NCBI RefSeq assembly: GCF_018294505.1
Contig: NC_057810.1
Coordinates: forward strand, 708,238,336 to 708,302,335
Length of the DNA stretch: 64,000 nucleotides
Origin: Triticum aestivum
Lineage: Eukaryota; Streptophyta; Magnoliopsida; Poales; Poaceae
Direction: 5' to 3'
This document shows, in pieces, positions 21,781 through 33,571 of this stretch. Below the pieces are notes generated by a model. It saw only the letters and a program-made list of their open reading frames with translations. It made no database searches and was not told where the DNA came from. Positions within the stretch are counted from its first letter, which is position 1. The number at the start of each line of letters is the position of its first letter. The translations under genes were made by a program, and so were the position numbers.

Positions 21781-24100
21781 TGACAAGTCATACTTAGCAA
21801 GCTAGTCATACACAATCACATAAATTGCAGAATAAAATGCTTTAAAAAATTAATTAAAACATTCTAAAGTTATTAGTTAAGCTTTTGAAATCATGGTGCC
21901 ACACAGAAGGTAAGCTTCCCGAACCAGAGGGTGTGTTGCCTGTAGGTTGCCGAGTATTGGGGGCTGCAGCACCTAATTCATCTCATTTCCAAGCAAACAG
22001 TTTAGCCTTGCCCATGGTTAGATGCTTTATCAATATCTATAAAATGAAATCGAGAACAAGGAGCTCCTTTAATCCAAAAAATAGGTATGGTATCTTGGAC
22101 ACCAGCTCGTTGATTGACAATCGATCCTAGCCCAGAAATCCATGTTTCTCTATGACATCTTAATTTCAACTGAAATCACGCAACCCTTTGTGGCTTGCTA
22201 GTGTATCCACTTCTATTGCCTCCGATCAAGGGTGTTCAATTCTTTTGTTATTGTATCTGATGATGGGGAGGGGGATGTTTGACTTTTTATGTTCTTCATT
22301 GATTGCTATAAGAGATTTACTTTCGATACCAAGTACAAATATTGCAAACATTATCAACTTGTTGTTGTAACCACTAACATGCATTAAGGGTCATGTCGGT
22401 TGGTCAATCTGCAGTCTAGAATCATAGTAATTTGCTACTGAATATTACACTAGAACTCGTGTTAAAAAGATTTTATAGATAATATGTTTAAGGGCCTCAC
22501 CGGACTGCAAGAACTCTAAAATGCAGGAATAAAAAATTAAGGATTGAGAAGATATACACCACCGAATCATGTAGGCACTCAAAATACAAGAATTCTATGG
22601 TATGTGTCTTTGGATGAAACAAACACAGTGATTATGGAGAATTGATGAGAGAAGGTAGAGAGAGATAGAGCAAAGGTGCATTGGACTTGTCAAAGGAAAA
22701 TTAAAAGGAGGTTTAAGTTCATGTTCAGATTTGTATTGAATGAGGTGCATGGGGAAGGATTCCATAGGAGTCTAGTAAGCCCTATTGTTTGATCCAAAGG
22801 GCTTCCATACAAAAAATATCCTTATCATCCGAATTATAAAAAATTCCTACAGTCTAAAGAGGCTCTAAAGATTTCTACCAAGATATTTAAGGGTATTGAA
22901 ATATACAAGCACACACATAATTATATGCATATACACTATGTAATTCATGCAAACTTCAAGATTTAATCCAAGGAGTCTTGCAATTTATTACTTTTATTTC
23001 TTTTCACAATTATGGGCATCCTTTTCAAAATCTCATTGACAATCATTGTCTAAAAAATGTAGTTTGAACTGCAGAGGTAGTTTAAAATTTGCAGAGCATA
23101 TATGTATTTTAATATACATTACATTACAAACAACAATACAATTAATATGTAACAACATTTTTGTTAACTATACCAAGTAAATAATATGGAATATTTATCA
23201 GTTATGGATGTACCATAATTAAAAAAAGTTACACACAAATATAAAAGTTCAGTTTAAATTATATTTATTTTAAGAAGTGTCATATCAAAATTTGGTTTGG
23301 ATCAGACATAATCCTTCCCGTCTGTCACCTCCTGTTTAATGAGCAAAGCGGGGTTGTAGAGGAGTGCAAACGTTAATTATGTTGGTGTTCGTTCTGCATG
23401 TACGAACCTGGATATTTAAGCACGCAATATTCATTTTACCTCAACGAACTATATATCACCCTTTACAACAATCATGGTTTTTTAGGACGTCCAATGCATT
23501 TGTGGGGAAAAATTGAAAAAAGTCTAAATGTTATTATATTTCTAGTTTATGTGAATCTAGTCTTATTCTTTTCTTTAGAAAGAAATTAAGATTTTTTAAG
23601 ATTTTCACTTGTGTGTATGATAACAATGACACACATTTAATCTCTACAAAAATTCACATATTTTTTATGTTGCAACCATTTTTTTTATCATTCCCTGATG
23701 TGTTTTCGATCCCTAAGTGTCGTCACATTCCGTTATTGTCTATATTTTTTTATCAAAAATTCGCACATTTAATCTATATATATGATTCCAAGTGTCGTCA
23801 CATTCCGTTACCGAGTTATTGTCTTATGGTTTTGCAATTCTATGAACCAACGAGGTCATAAGAACTTAGAGTTGGTGGAATTTTCCAATGGAATCTAGCG
23901 CAAACAAATTCTAAAGGTAGTTTTGTATAATTTGAAATCTTGAGAATCAAACAACCTAGAGGGGAAAAATCATAAGGATTAGAATCCCCCTCCTTTTGTC
24001 TTTGGAAGCCCGTTAAGTCACAGAGGCCCCTGGATATTTGGATAACGGTTAAGGTCTTGAGACATATAATGTATCCAATAGACACTCCTGCAGGCATGCC
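21781..24100. other. AT-rich, gene-free stretch
   Basis: No gene is supported. A direct repeat of AAGTGTCGTCACATTCCGTTA near 23717 and 23790 is the only clear internal structure. Confidence 0.45.
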
Positions 24101-24340
24101 TAGCAGTGGCGGGCGCCTAAAGCCCAGCAGTGGCGAGCGAGTCTCTTTAGGCCGCCCGCCACTGACCTCACACCACTGCTAAAGGGGCATCAGTGGCGGG
24201 CGCCTGCTCGCCCGCCACTGGTAGGAGTGGCGGACGGCGTAATTTGCCTGCCAGTGTAGTCCATCTCGTAGCAGTGGTGGGCGACCCTACCAATGGCGGG
24301 CAAGGTGCAACGCTCGTCGCTACTCTGTGAAGTACGTGTG
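24101..24340. repeat. Cluster of AGTGGCGGGCG motifs in both orientations, transposon subterminal-like
   Basis: AGTGGCGGGCG or close variants occur near 24105, 24127, 24191, 24272 and 24293. The inverse CGCCCGCCACTG occurs near 24154 and 24210. Dense short subterminal repeats in both orientations are typical of CACTA transposon ends. No CACTA terminus could be fixed here. Confidence 0.5.
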
Positions 24341-24384
24341 GTGGGCGCTTATTTCCTTTGGGTCCCCTCGATCGCATATAAAAA

Positions 24385-24735
24385 AAATGTGAATTTAAAT
24401 TTGTTCATAAATTTTAAAAACAAGTTCATGATTCTGAAAAAAAATCACCGAATATGAAAAAATGTTTATTGAAAATGAAAAAAGTTCATGGATTTTGAAT
24501 AAAAAAGTTCATCAAATTTGAAAGAAGATCATCAAATTTGAAAAAAAGTTCATCAGTTTTGAAAAAAGTACATCGAAATTGAAAAAGTTCATCGATTTGA
24601 AAACAAGTTCATCAAATTTCAAAAAAATGTTCGTTAAATTTTGGAAAAAGTTCATTGAAATACAAAAAAGGTTCATCAATTTGAAGAAAAAGTTCATGTA
24701 TTTGCAAACAAATTCATCGAATCAGGAAGAAGAAA
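24385..24735. repeat. Low-complexity array of AAGTTCATC-type units
   Basis: Units like AAAAAGTTCATCAAATTTGA repeat about a dozen times with a spacing near 22-25 bp. The short open frames this creates (Phe/Asn/Lys-rich) are artefacts of composition. Confidence 0.8.
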
Positions 24736-24949
24736 AAAGAAAGTTGAAAGAAGGAAAAAGTGGAGAGTTACCAGATCCAGCTGGTGGCGGGGTGGCTACA
24801 CCAGCGGTCCTTGATTATGGTGGTCGCTGGTTTGACTCACATAGAGCGCGCTTGTTTTTACGCCCTTGTTTTTTATGTCGTTTTTTAACTACTTTCTTAC
24901 TTCCGTTTATATTTTCAAATATTTCAAATAAATATATTACAAAGAAAAC

Positions 24950-25535
24950 TTGACATAAAATATTTGAAAACAATGTTAATCATGCATTTGAAAAATATTG
25001 AATGTTTCAGATATGTACGAAAAATGTATACAAAAAACAAAATTTGTGTGAAAAAAGTTGATCGTGAATTTAAAAAATGTTAACCGGGCATTTGAAAAAC
25101 AATGTTAAACAAGTATTGTAAAAATGTTAATCAAGCATTGAAAAAATGTTAAATGTGAATATAAAAAATGTTAACCATGTATTCAAAACAATTAATCTTT
25201 AATCTTATTCAAAAAATGTTAAATTTTATTTGTAAAATGCTAATCAAGCATTTGAAAAATGTTAAATGTATATATAAAAAATGTTGACCATGTATTACAA
25301 AATGTTAATATTGCATTTAAGAACGTTAATCAAGCATTTGAAAAGATGTTAAATGTGTATAGAAAAAACATTGATCATGTGTTAAAAATGTTAATCTTGT
25401 ATTTGAAAATTGTTAACCAAACATTTGAAAATGCGTGTATAGAAAAAATGTTAAACATGTTTTCCAAAAATGTCAATCTTGTATTTGAAAAATTGAAATG
25501 TGTATAGAGAAAATGTTGACCATGTATTCCAAATT
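24950..25535. repeat. Low-complexity array of GTTAATCAAGCATTTGAAAA-type units
   Basis: Around twenty imperfect units of AATGTTAATCAAGCATTTGA and AAATGTTAAATGTGTATA alternate. The sequence is distinct from the AAGTTCATC array to its left but similar in style. Confidence 0.8.
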
Positions 25536-25617
25536 TTTATGTGCCGGTTATATCTGTTTTGCATCGTTGCCAAAGAATCCGTGGCGAGTCATCAGCCGAA
25601 CAATCGTACCTTTGGAG

Positions 25618-25676
25618 GAGCAGGGCACCCTCACAATGCAGTCCAGACGGCACGATTGCCGTCCGGTGCCCTGCTC
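25618..25676. repeat. Perfect nested hairpin
   Basis: Outer arms GAGCAGGGCACC (25618-25629) and GGTGCCCTGCTC (25665-25676) are perfect inverse copies. An inner stem GACGGCA...TGCCGTC has a 4-base loop (CGAT). Confidence 0.85.
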
Positions 25677-25980
25677 GCGGACATGCATTATTTTTCCTCA
25701 AGAGCGAGGCTGTACGCGCTCTTCACAGTGATAGAACTAGACGTGGCTTGGTTTTTATGTACTGACAGATATCCGGATAACCCTTTTATACACAAAACAA
25801 TCAAGTGGAGTAAATGGAAGTATGATGAAAGCTATACCACAAAGAACATACAAGCACAAAAAAAGGAAGAAGAAAAATGTGGGCTGCCCTACACTACCTA
25901 TCCACGGTTTGCTCTGCCGTCCGTACGGTCTCCCCCCTCCCCCTCGGTGTATCCGTTTTTCTCCCGGCATAACTCGTCAA

Positions 25981-28331
25981 TCAGGGGCGGTCCGATGTCG
26001 CGGTGAAGGTGCTGGAGGCGCGGGTGGTGTTGCCCATGGATGACGACGACGGGGAGGACTGCCCCACGGCTGAGGTCAGCAGCGACGATGACGTGGCCTT
26101 GCTCCTCAGCTTCAGGTCCATGATGTCCCGGATCACGTCGGGCTTAATGATCTCCTGCGACTCCATGTCCTCCTCGCCCCTCAGCATGCGGGTCACCGTC
26201 GACATATCGGGCCGGCGTTTCGTGACGTTCTTCGTGCACAAGAGCCCCACTTTCAGGAACCTGCACGCCTCGTCGACGTCCAGGTCGTCGCCCAGCGAGC
26301 TGTCGATGATCTTGTCCAGTTGCCCCTGGTCATAGTATTCCCATGTCTGCAGAGGGAGAGAGGAGGACTGGTAATGTAGCACTAGGCAAGGTTTTTAATT
26401 TCGAAAACAAACTGATTTTGGACCTCATTGAAATACGCAAAATTTCAGAAATATTCGAAATTTCGCATATTTCAGAAATTATTTCGGACTTTGAAGTTCA
26501 AAATTCACTTAATTTTAATGAATTCTAACATAATTTAAATTTATTTTGAAATTATTTTAAATCTGCCTTGAAATTTCGGCTTTAAAAATATTTCGGACCA
26601 CACTGAAATATATGAAATTTTGGAAATTTCACTGGGATTTGAACCCTGGGTAGCATCTGGGATTGTTTTGCTGGGGTAATATAATGTATGCAAATGATAC
26701 CCCGGGCTACCACACCATTTATTGCCCTATTAGTAAACTCTGTCAACTAATGATACGGATTCGGTGATAAGAAAAAAGGGAAGTTGCATCAACACCATTC
26801 ACCTCAAGTAGTGAAGCTATGTATAGTGTGAATTCATATCAGGTGTTTGCATTAATAACAGGGTCCTGTACCTTCACAAGAAGAATCTGATCTTCGTACG
26901 ACAGTCTTGTATCAGTGTTGCATCTTCCACTGACTATTTCTATCAGCAGAACACCAAAGCTGTAAACATCTAACTTCCGTGTCACTTGTCCTCGGATGGC
27001 GTATTCAGGAGCCAAGTAACCTCTGCAAGCAAAACTACAGTGAGGAAAGCAACAGAGGGGATATCACATTCTGATTTCTTTTGCTTCCCTGCCTGATTTT
27101 TGAATTGAAAATGGCCCAAAGCCTAATACGTTACAGCAGTTTTAGAGAACAGGGAGAGGAGGAAGAGACACCAGATCAGTGGCACGCACTGGAGAGGCAG
27201 TCAAGCCATGTGAAGCCGTCTCTTTTCGACCTTAATATGCTTATCAGAAAGCGGCATCTCTATGCAATCCTTGCTTAGCTTGATAAGAGCTTACCAAGAT
27301 AAACGTAGGTATGTATGTATAAGTCTAATCTAAAATGCCTCCCCCAACCTAACTAAGTTCAAAGGATCAGCTGAACTAGCATTTCAATCTAATGAGAAAA
27401 CACAAGTCCAAGTAATATATAGCAAAGCAGCAAGTTCGATCAAATAGTTCACACTTACCGTGTTCCTGCGACTCTTGTGCTAATATGTGCTACACCTGAA
27501 GGTAGAAGCCTTGTTAAGCCGAAATCAGAAATTTTCGGGGTAAGATCCTTATCGAGAAGTATATTGCTTGCTTTGATGTCACGATGGACAACGTGAGGCC
27601 GGATACCGTCGTGGAGGTATGCTAGTCCCTGGGCAACACCAATGCAAATATTCACCCGAGTTCTCCAATTGAACTGGATGCTGCTACGCTGAGAACCTAA
27701 AAAATGCCAAGGACCAAGAAGGATTATGGCGCCTGAAAATTTACCAACAAGAGAATACAGAGGTCCAGCAATGAGAATCTACCTAGAAGGGTTTGTGCAA
27801 GGCTATTATTTTCAAGATAATTATAGACAAGGATCCTGTGGCTTCCTTCCACACAACAGCCATAAAGTTTGACAAGATTCTCATGGGAAATATCAGAGAT
27901 CGCCATAAGTTCACTAAGAAATTCCTTCGCGCCTTGCCTAGACTGCAAAGAGAGCACCTTTACTGCAACAGCTGTTCCATCCTTGAGCGTTCCCTGAAAT
28001 GGCAAGTTATTAGCGATTTTAAAACACTTTCAATAATTAAGTCCAGCATCCAATACATAATAAATAGGGTATTACCTTATACACTGGTCCATAACCTCCC
28101 TCACCAATCTTATTGGATTGGTGAAATCTTGCAGTTGCCCTATCCAACTCCTTATAGCTGAATAATTTTACACTCCCAACACCGTGGCCCTCATTGCCGG
28201 CTTTCAAGGTGCGGGGCACAGCTTTCAAGGTGTGCCTGGCCCTGGACCACGCAGAAAGGAGCCTCTGGCCATGTGGCCGGTCGGTGGGTCTCTCAGGGAA
28301 CGGGACAGAGGGCTCCAGCAGCGTAGAAATG
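25981..28331 (-). CDS. Receptor-like cytoplasmic kinase domain, C-terminal part of an NLR-kinase gene
   Basis: Five exons: 28331-28076, 27993-27783, 27696-27459, 27022-26872, 26346-25981. Splice sites are GT-AG and all phases match, giving about 407 residues. It is a complete Ser/Thr kinase: [10 protein letters not shown], Gly loop [11 protein letters not shown], catalytic Lys VAVKVL, alpha-C Glu ([19 protein letters not shown]), [11 protein letters not shown] (an RD kinase), [36 protein letters not shown], then a Ser-rich tail. It resembles CRPK1-type RLCKs, with no signal peptide or membrane segment. The frame has no ATG of its own between the upstream in-frame stop (near 28350) and the kinase. 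Instead, the CAG before 28331 acts as acceptor for the LRR exon ending at 28413, in matching phase. The kinase part itself is undamaged. Confidence 0.88.
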
Positions 28332-28412
28332 CTGATTACAGCAACAGTTTATCATCACACAAGAAAAAACAGGTTGAGGAATCAATAAATCAAAGAAAGG
28401 AAAAATTCGTAC

Positions 28413-29236
28413 CCGCTATCAGGTTGTCGGTCCCCATCTTCTCTTTTGTACTCATATTCTGTGTTTTCCTCCAGGATCTCACCTCGTTCTTCCATAATCA
28501 GAGCTGCTCGGTCTGGTGCCGCGATAATCCCATCTTCGTCGGCACAGAAATTCCAGTTCACCAGCTGACCATTGATTTTTGGATTTTTTGGATCATTGCT
28601 AACAGAAATCCTCAAGGCAGACTCTGTGCCAGCAGCACCTGCACCCCCAATTTTTGCGGATATCTCTTTAAGCCCTGCCAAGTGCTCGATGCAGATAGCT
28701 CCAGCTCCATGCTGCTGCACTTCCTGAACATTGAAGACTAGCTTGAGCTTCTGAAGATTAGGCATTGCATCAGCCTCAAATTTCAGCAACAGTTTACTGC
28801 ACCTCAACTTGAAGTACTTGAGAGCTGAAAATCCAGCCTTGCCAAAGACAATCCTCTCTGCAGGCGCTGTCTGGATGCACAGCGAGAAAGCAGCGAGGGC
28901 AGGTAACCCTTTAACGATATCAATATCACTGTTCGACAACTCTCTGATTGCTATCTTCAGAGTGAAGAGTTTGTCCAGTGTTTTAAACCAGTTCGGGAGG
29001 CTGGGAAAGATGCAAATCCGTGGCAATAACTCAAGTCTCACGAGATGGGCCAGAGCAGGAGACACGTTGCTCAAGCCAACACATGAAATGCTCACACTCG
29101 AAGTATTTACAGGACAGGAACATGCAGATGCCAGAATTATGGACTTGAGGTTGTTGAGTTTGTGGAGAATTGAGCCCAGGTATTTCATGGTAACCTCCAA
29201 ACTCTCAACTGGCTGTGCTGTAGAAAGGGTGAGATG
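28413..29236 (-). pseudogene. C-terminal LRR region of the NLR, exon cut by a Copia insertion
   Basis: Open frame from the insertion point to a donor (GATAGCGG, GT at 28412-28411). It reads as the C-terminal LRRs of a cereal CC-NLR: LSTAQPVESLEVTMKYLGSI, LHKLNNLKSIILAS, LVRLELLPRICIFPSLPNWF, ELSNSDIDIVKGLPALAAFS, FSALKYFKLRCSKLLLKFEA, MPNLQKLKLVFNV, HLAGLKEISAKIGGAGA, and the tail EERGEILEENTEYEYKRED. Joining its 5' edge to the other side of the insertion at 59092, with one AGATG copy removed, gives an uninterrupted reading (DLHLTLST). If the 81-bp intron is retained the frame stops after ten codons (28382), so an NLR ending there is the alternative to a kinase fusion. The LRR of such proteins determines recognition and autoinhibition. 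Confidence 0.85.
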
Positions 29237-29457
29237 TGAAAGATTTTGGGTAAGCGTTCCTACTTCCAACAGGGGAGCCGCATAGGTTATATATTGACTG
29301 ATGACTTGTGTTACAAGAGTTGGCAGAGTCTTATCTAACCAACAAGAGATATTACAGGAGATCTTAAACAGGAGATAGAAGGAGATACAACACCTAACTA
29401 CTCCAACGAGATATAAGAGATACTCGGCCCAACAGCCTCATAACAATGTGTATAACA
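29237..29457 (-). repeat. 3' LTR of the outer Copia element
   Basis: Begins TGAAAGATTTTGGGTAAG and ends GTGTATAACA on the plus strand. By eye it differs from the partner LTR at about four of 221 positions. Confidence 0.95.
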
Positions 29458-29464
29458 TCCTCCC

Positions 29465-31795
29465 TTAATCTAAACTTCTCAAGTTCAGATTACGCTTGAA
29501 TTCTTCAAACAATCCTGTTGACAGTGCTTTAGTAAATCCATCAGCCACTTGATCCTTTGAAGGTATAAACCGAATCTGCAATTCTTTGCTAGCAACTCTC
29601 TCTCTAACAAAATGATCATCAATCTCAATATGTTTTGTTCTAGCATGAAAAACAGGGTTGGCAGAGAGATAAGTAGCTCCAATATTGTCACACCAGAGAC
29701 ATGGGATTTGTGTATGAAATATTCCAAGTTCTCTGAGCAAAGACTTGACCCATATAATTTCTGCAGTAGCATTGGCTAGTGCTTTGTATTCTGCCTCAGT
29801 ACTTGATCTTGACACAGTGGCTTGTTTCTTTGCACACCAAGAGATTAAGTTGGGTCCAAAGAATACTGCAAAACCCCCTGTAGACCTTCTGTCATCTAAG
29901 CAACCTCCCTAGTCAGAATCAGAAAAGGCACTAACAAGTGTAGAGGTTGACTTGGTAAACGTTAGTCCAATGCTTAGTGTATTCTTCACATATCTCAGTA
30001 TACGCTTAGCAGCAGTCCAATGAGCAGAGGTAGGTGCTTGAAGATACTAACACACCTTATTAACAGCAAATGAAATATCAGGCCTCGTAAGTGTCAAGTA
30101 CTGAAGTGCTCCTACCAGACTCCTGTATTTAGTACCATCCTCTTGATTCAAAAGCACACCCTCTATGAGAGACAACTTTTCTGAGCTGGAGAGAGGAGTT
30201 GGTGACGGTTTACAGCCCTGCAATCCTGCCTTGCTCAAAAGATCAGTGGCATATTTCTCTTGAGAGAGATGAAGACCACATTCCTGGTTTCGCTTGACTT
30301 CAATACCAAGGAAAAAATGTAAGTCACCAAGATCTTTTAGAGCAAAATCTGCCTGTAAATCTTGCAAGAGAGCTGTAACTGCCTTATTGGAGGAACTTGT
30401 GACAATAATATCATCAACATAGATAAGCACAAAAATCGTTGTGTTGGAATGGCGATAGATAAACAGAGAAGTATCGGACTTGGAAGGAACAAAACCAAGA
30501 CTTTGCAATTTGGAGCTCAAGCAAGAGTACCATGCTCGTGGAGCCTGTTTCAGTACATAAAGTGATTTATCTAGTCCGCAGACATGGAATGGCCTGTTTG
30601 GATCTTCAAACCCAGGAGGTTGTTTCATATATACTTCCTCTTTCAGAACACCATGAAGAAACGCGTTCTGCACATCTAATTGACGAAGGCACCAGCCACG
30701 AGAAACAGCAATAGAAAGAACCAGGCGAATAGTTGCTGCTTTAACAACGGGACTGAAAGTATCCTCATAATCAAGCCCATACCTTTGTTTGAATCCTTTA
30801 GCAACAAGACGTGCTTTATAACGGTCAATGGTACCATCTGACTTCCGTTTGATGCGAAAAACCCACTTGCAATCAATAAGGTTGGTACCCGGAGAAGAAG
30901 GAACAAGGTGCCATGTATGATTTTTCTGAAGGGCACAAAACTCCTCATCCATGGCATGTTTCCATTTTGGATCAGCAAGCGCTTCATGAACAGTGCGAGG
31001 TTCTCCTGTAGACGTAGCAGATACAACCAAGCCATATTTAGTTTTATAATTAACAGAAGTAATGGTGCCTGATCGAAGTCGTGTACGAGGTGGCTGTAGC
31101 GACACAGAAGATCCGGGAGCAGCAGAATCCGCCTGGATAGCTGACAGAGGCGATCCCGAGGCGGCTGTCACGGTCGCTGTCGCGGTCGGATCATCTGTGG
31201 CAGAACCAGAAGGCGTTGGAGTAGATCGCACCACAGAAGATCCAGGGGAATCTAGCTGCGCACGCTCGGTGGAGCGCTGGTCCCGCCTGCGGTCCCGCCT
31301 GGCGCAGAGGCAGGCTGTCTCCTGGCGTAGACGCGCGGAGATTGCGCATAGCGCCCGGATGGTGGGTCCCGGCCGGTCGGGTTGTCCCCTGGCGGGGGCT
31401 GGCGGGTTGCACACGCGTCCGCCATGGTACGGGCGGCCGATCCCGAAGCAGATCCGGACCCAGTCTGGTGCAGCGATCCTGGGGCGGATTCGGCAGTAGT
31501 CTGCCGCACCGATCCCGAGGGAGATTCAGCTGGATTTGTTGCATCCAAATCAGGGGCATTCTGCACAAGATTTTCAGAAAAAATTGCACCATTCTCCATT
31601 CCATTTTCTGCACTGTTTAATCCTATAGCAGGAAGCTCATAGGAAACCAGAGAGGAATTAGTCAATATGGAATCATCATTATGAACACCCACACAATCAC
31701 CGCTAAGAAGATGAGAAGGAAGAAGAAGGATTTCCTTCTTAAGAAGAGCACCGACGTTGGGATGGAGTTTTTCAAAAGGAAACTGGGTTTCGTCA
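29465..31795 (-). pseudogene. Outer Copia pol: linker, reverse transcriptase and RNase H
   Basis: RT begins near 31000 ([53 protein letters not shown]) and has the Copia catalytic box YVDDIIV. RNase H ([51 protein letters not shown]) ends with NLNLRSLD at 29465. The frame is broken by a stop at 30047 (KVC then TAG, where the family has Gln) and another near 29910 (SDSD then TAG, where the family has Trp). The N-terminal Ser/Pro-rich linker (31100-31795) joins integrase and RT. The copy cannot make a functional polyprotein. Confidence 0.9.
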
Positions 31796-31800
31796 AACAC

Positions 31801-33539
31801 TGTTGGGGAACGTTGCAGAAAACAAAAAATTTCCTACTCGTTTCACCAAGATCATCTAGGAGTTCATCTAGCAATGAGTGATTAGATGCATCTACATACC
31901 TTTGTAGATCGCGAGCGGAAGCGTTCAAAAGAACGGTGATGATGTAGTCGTACTCGACGTGATCCAAATCACCGATGACCAGCGCCGAACGGACGGCACC
32001 TCCGCGTTCAACACACGTACGGAACAGCCACGTCTCCTCCTTCTTGATCCAGCAAGGGGGGGAGGAGAGGTTGAGGGAGATGGCACCAGCAGTAGCACGA
32101 CGGCGTGGTGTTGATGGAGCTGCAGTACTCCGGCAGAGCCTCGCTAAGCACTATGGAGGTGGAGGAGGTGTTGGAGAGGGAGAAGGAGGCAACCAAAGGC
32201 CAGGGCGTTCAGGTATGAAGTCCCTCCTCTCCCCCACTATATATAGGAGGGCCAAGGGGGGGTGGCCGGCCCTAGGAGATCCAATCTCCTAGGTGGTGCG
32301 GCGGCCAAGGGGGTTTCCCTCCCCCCCAAGGCACCTAGGAGGTGCCTTCCCCTCCTAGGACTCTTTCCCCCTCAAACCCTAGGCGCATGGGCCTATGTGG
32401 GGCTGGTGCCCTTGGCCCATGTAGGCCAAGGCGCACCCCCTACAGCCCATGTGGCCCCCCGGGACAGGTGGACCCACCCGGTGGACCCCCGGGACCCTTC
32501 CGGTGGACCCGGTACAATACTGATAACCCCGAAACTTGTCCCGATGCCCGAAACAGGACTTCCCATATACAAATCTTTACCTCCGGACCATTTCGGAACT
32601 CCTCGTGACGTCCGGGATCTCATCCGGGACTCCGAACAACATTCGGGTTACTGCATATACATATCCCTACAACCCTAGCGTAACTGAACCTTAAGTGTGT
32701 AGACCCTACGGGTTCGGGAGACAAGCAGACATGACCGAGACGACTCTCCGGTCAATAACCAACAGCGGGATCTGGATACCCATGTTGGCTCCCACATGCT
32801 CCACGATGATCTCATCAGATGAACCACGATGTCGAGGATTCTATCAACCCCGTACGCTATTCCCTTTGTCTATCGATATGTTACTTGCCCGAGATTCGAT
32901 CGTCGGTATCCCAATACCTCGTTCAATCTCGTTACCGGCAAGTCACTTTACTCGTACCGTAATGCATGATCCCGTGACCAGACACTTGGTCACTCTGAGC
33001 TCATTATGATGATGCATTACCGAGTGGGCCTAGTGATACCTCTCCGTCATACGGAGTGACAAATCCCAGTCTTGATCCATGTCACCCAACAGACACTTTC
33101 GGAGATACCCGTAGTCTACCTTTATAGTCACCCAGTTACGTTGTGACGTTTGGCATACCCAAAGCACTCCTACGGTATCCGGGAGTTACACGATCTCATG
33201 GTCTAAGGAAAAGATACTTTGACATTGCAAAACTCTAGCAAACGAACTATACGATCTTGTGCTATGTTTAGGATTGGGTCTTGTCCATCACATCATTCTC
33301 CTAATGATGTGATCTCGTTATCAATGACATCCAGTGTCCATAGTCAGGAAACCATGACTATCTGTTGATCAACGAGCTAGTCAACTAGAGGCTCACTAGG
33401 GACATGTTGGTGTCTGTTATTCACACATGTATTACGATTTCCGGATAACACAATTATAGCACGAATAAAGACAATTATCATGAACAAGGAAATATAATAA
33501 TAATGCTTTTATTATTGCCTCTAGGGCATATTTCCAACA
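31801..33539 (-). repeat. LTR 1 (left) of the tandem element
   Basis: Minus strand begins TGTTGGAAATATGCCCTAGA and ends CCCCAACA. A TATATATA promoter box on the minus strand is near 32238-32245. It carries several private differences from the other two LTRs. Confidence 0.95.
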
Positions 33540-33571
33540 GTCTCCCACTTGCACTAGAGTCAATAATCTAG

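Noticed and set aside
24512..24953. Phe/Asn/Lys-rich frames
   Set aside because: They arise from the AAGTTCATC low-complexity array.
32262..33009. Open frames repeated inside all BARE/Angela-like LTRs
   Set aside because: They are LTR sequence recurring at each LTR with no known protein; conservation is explained by the repeat itself.
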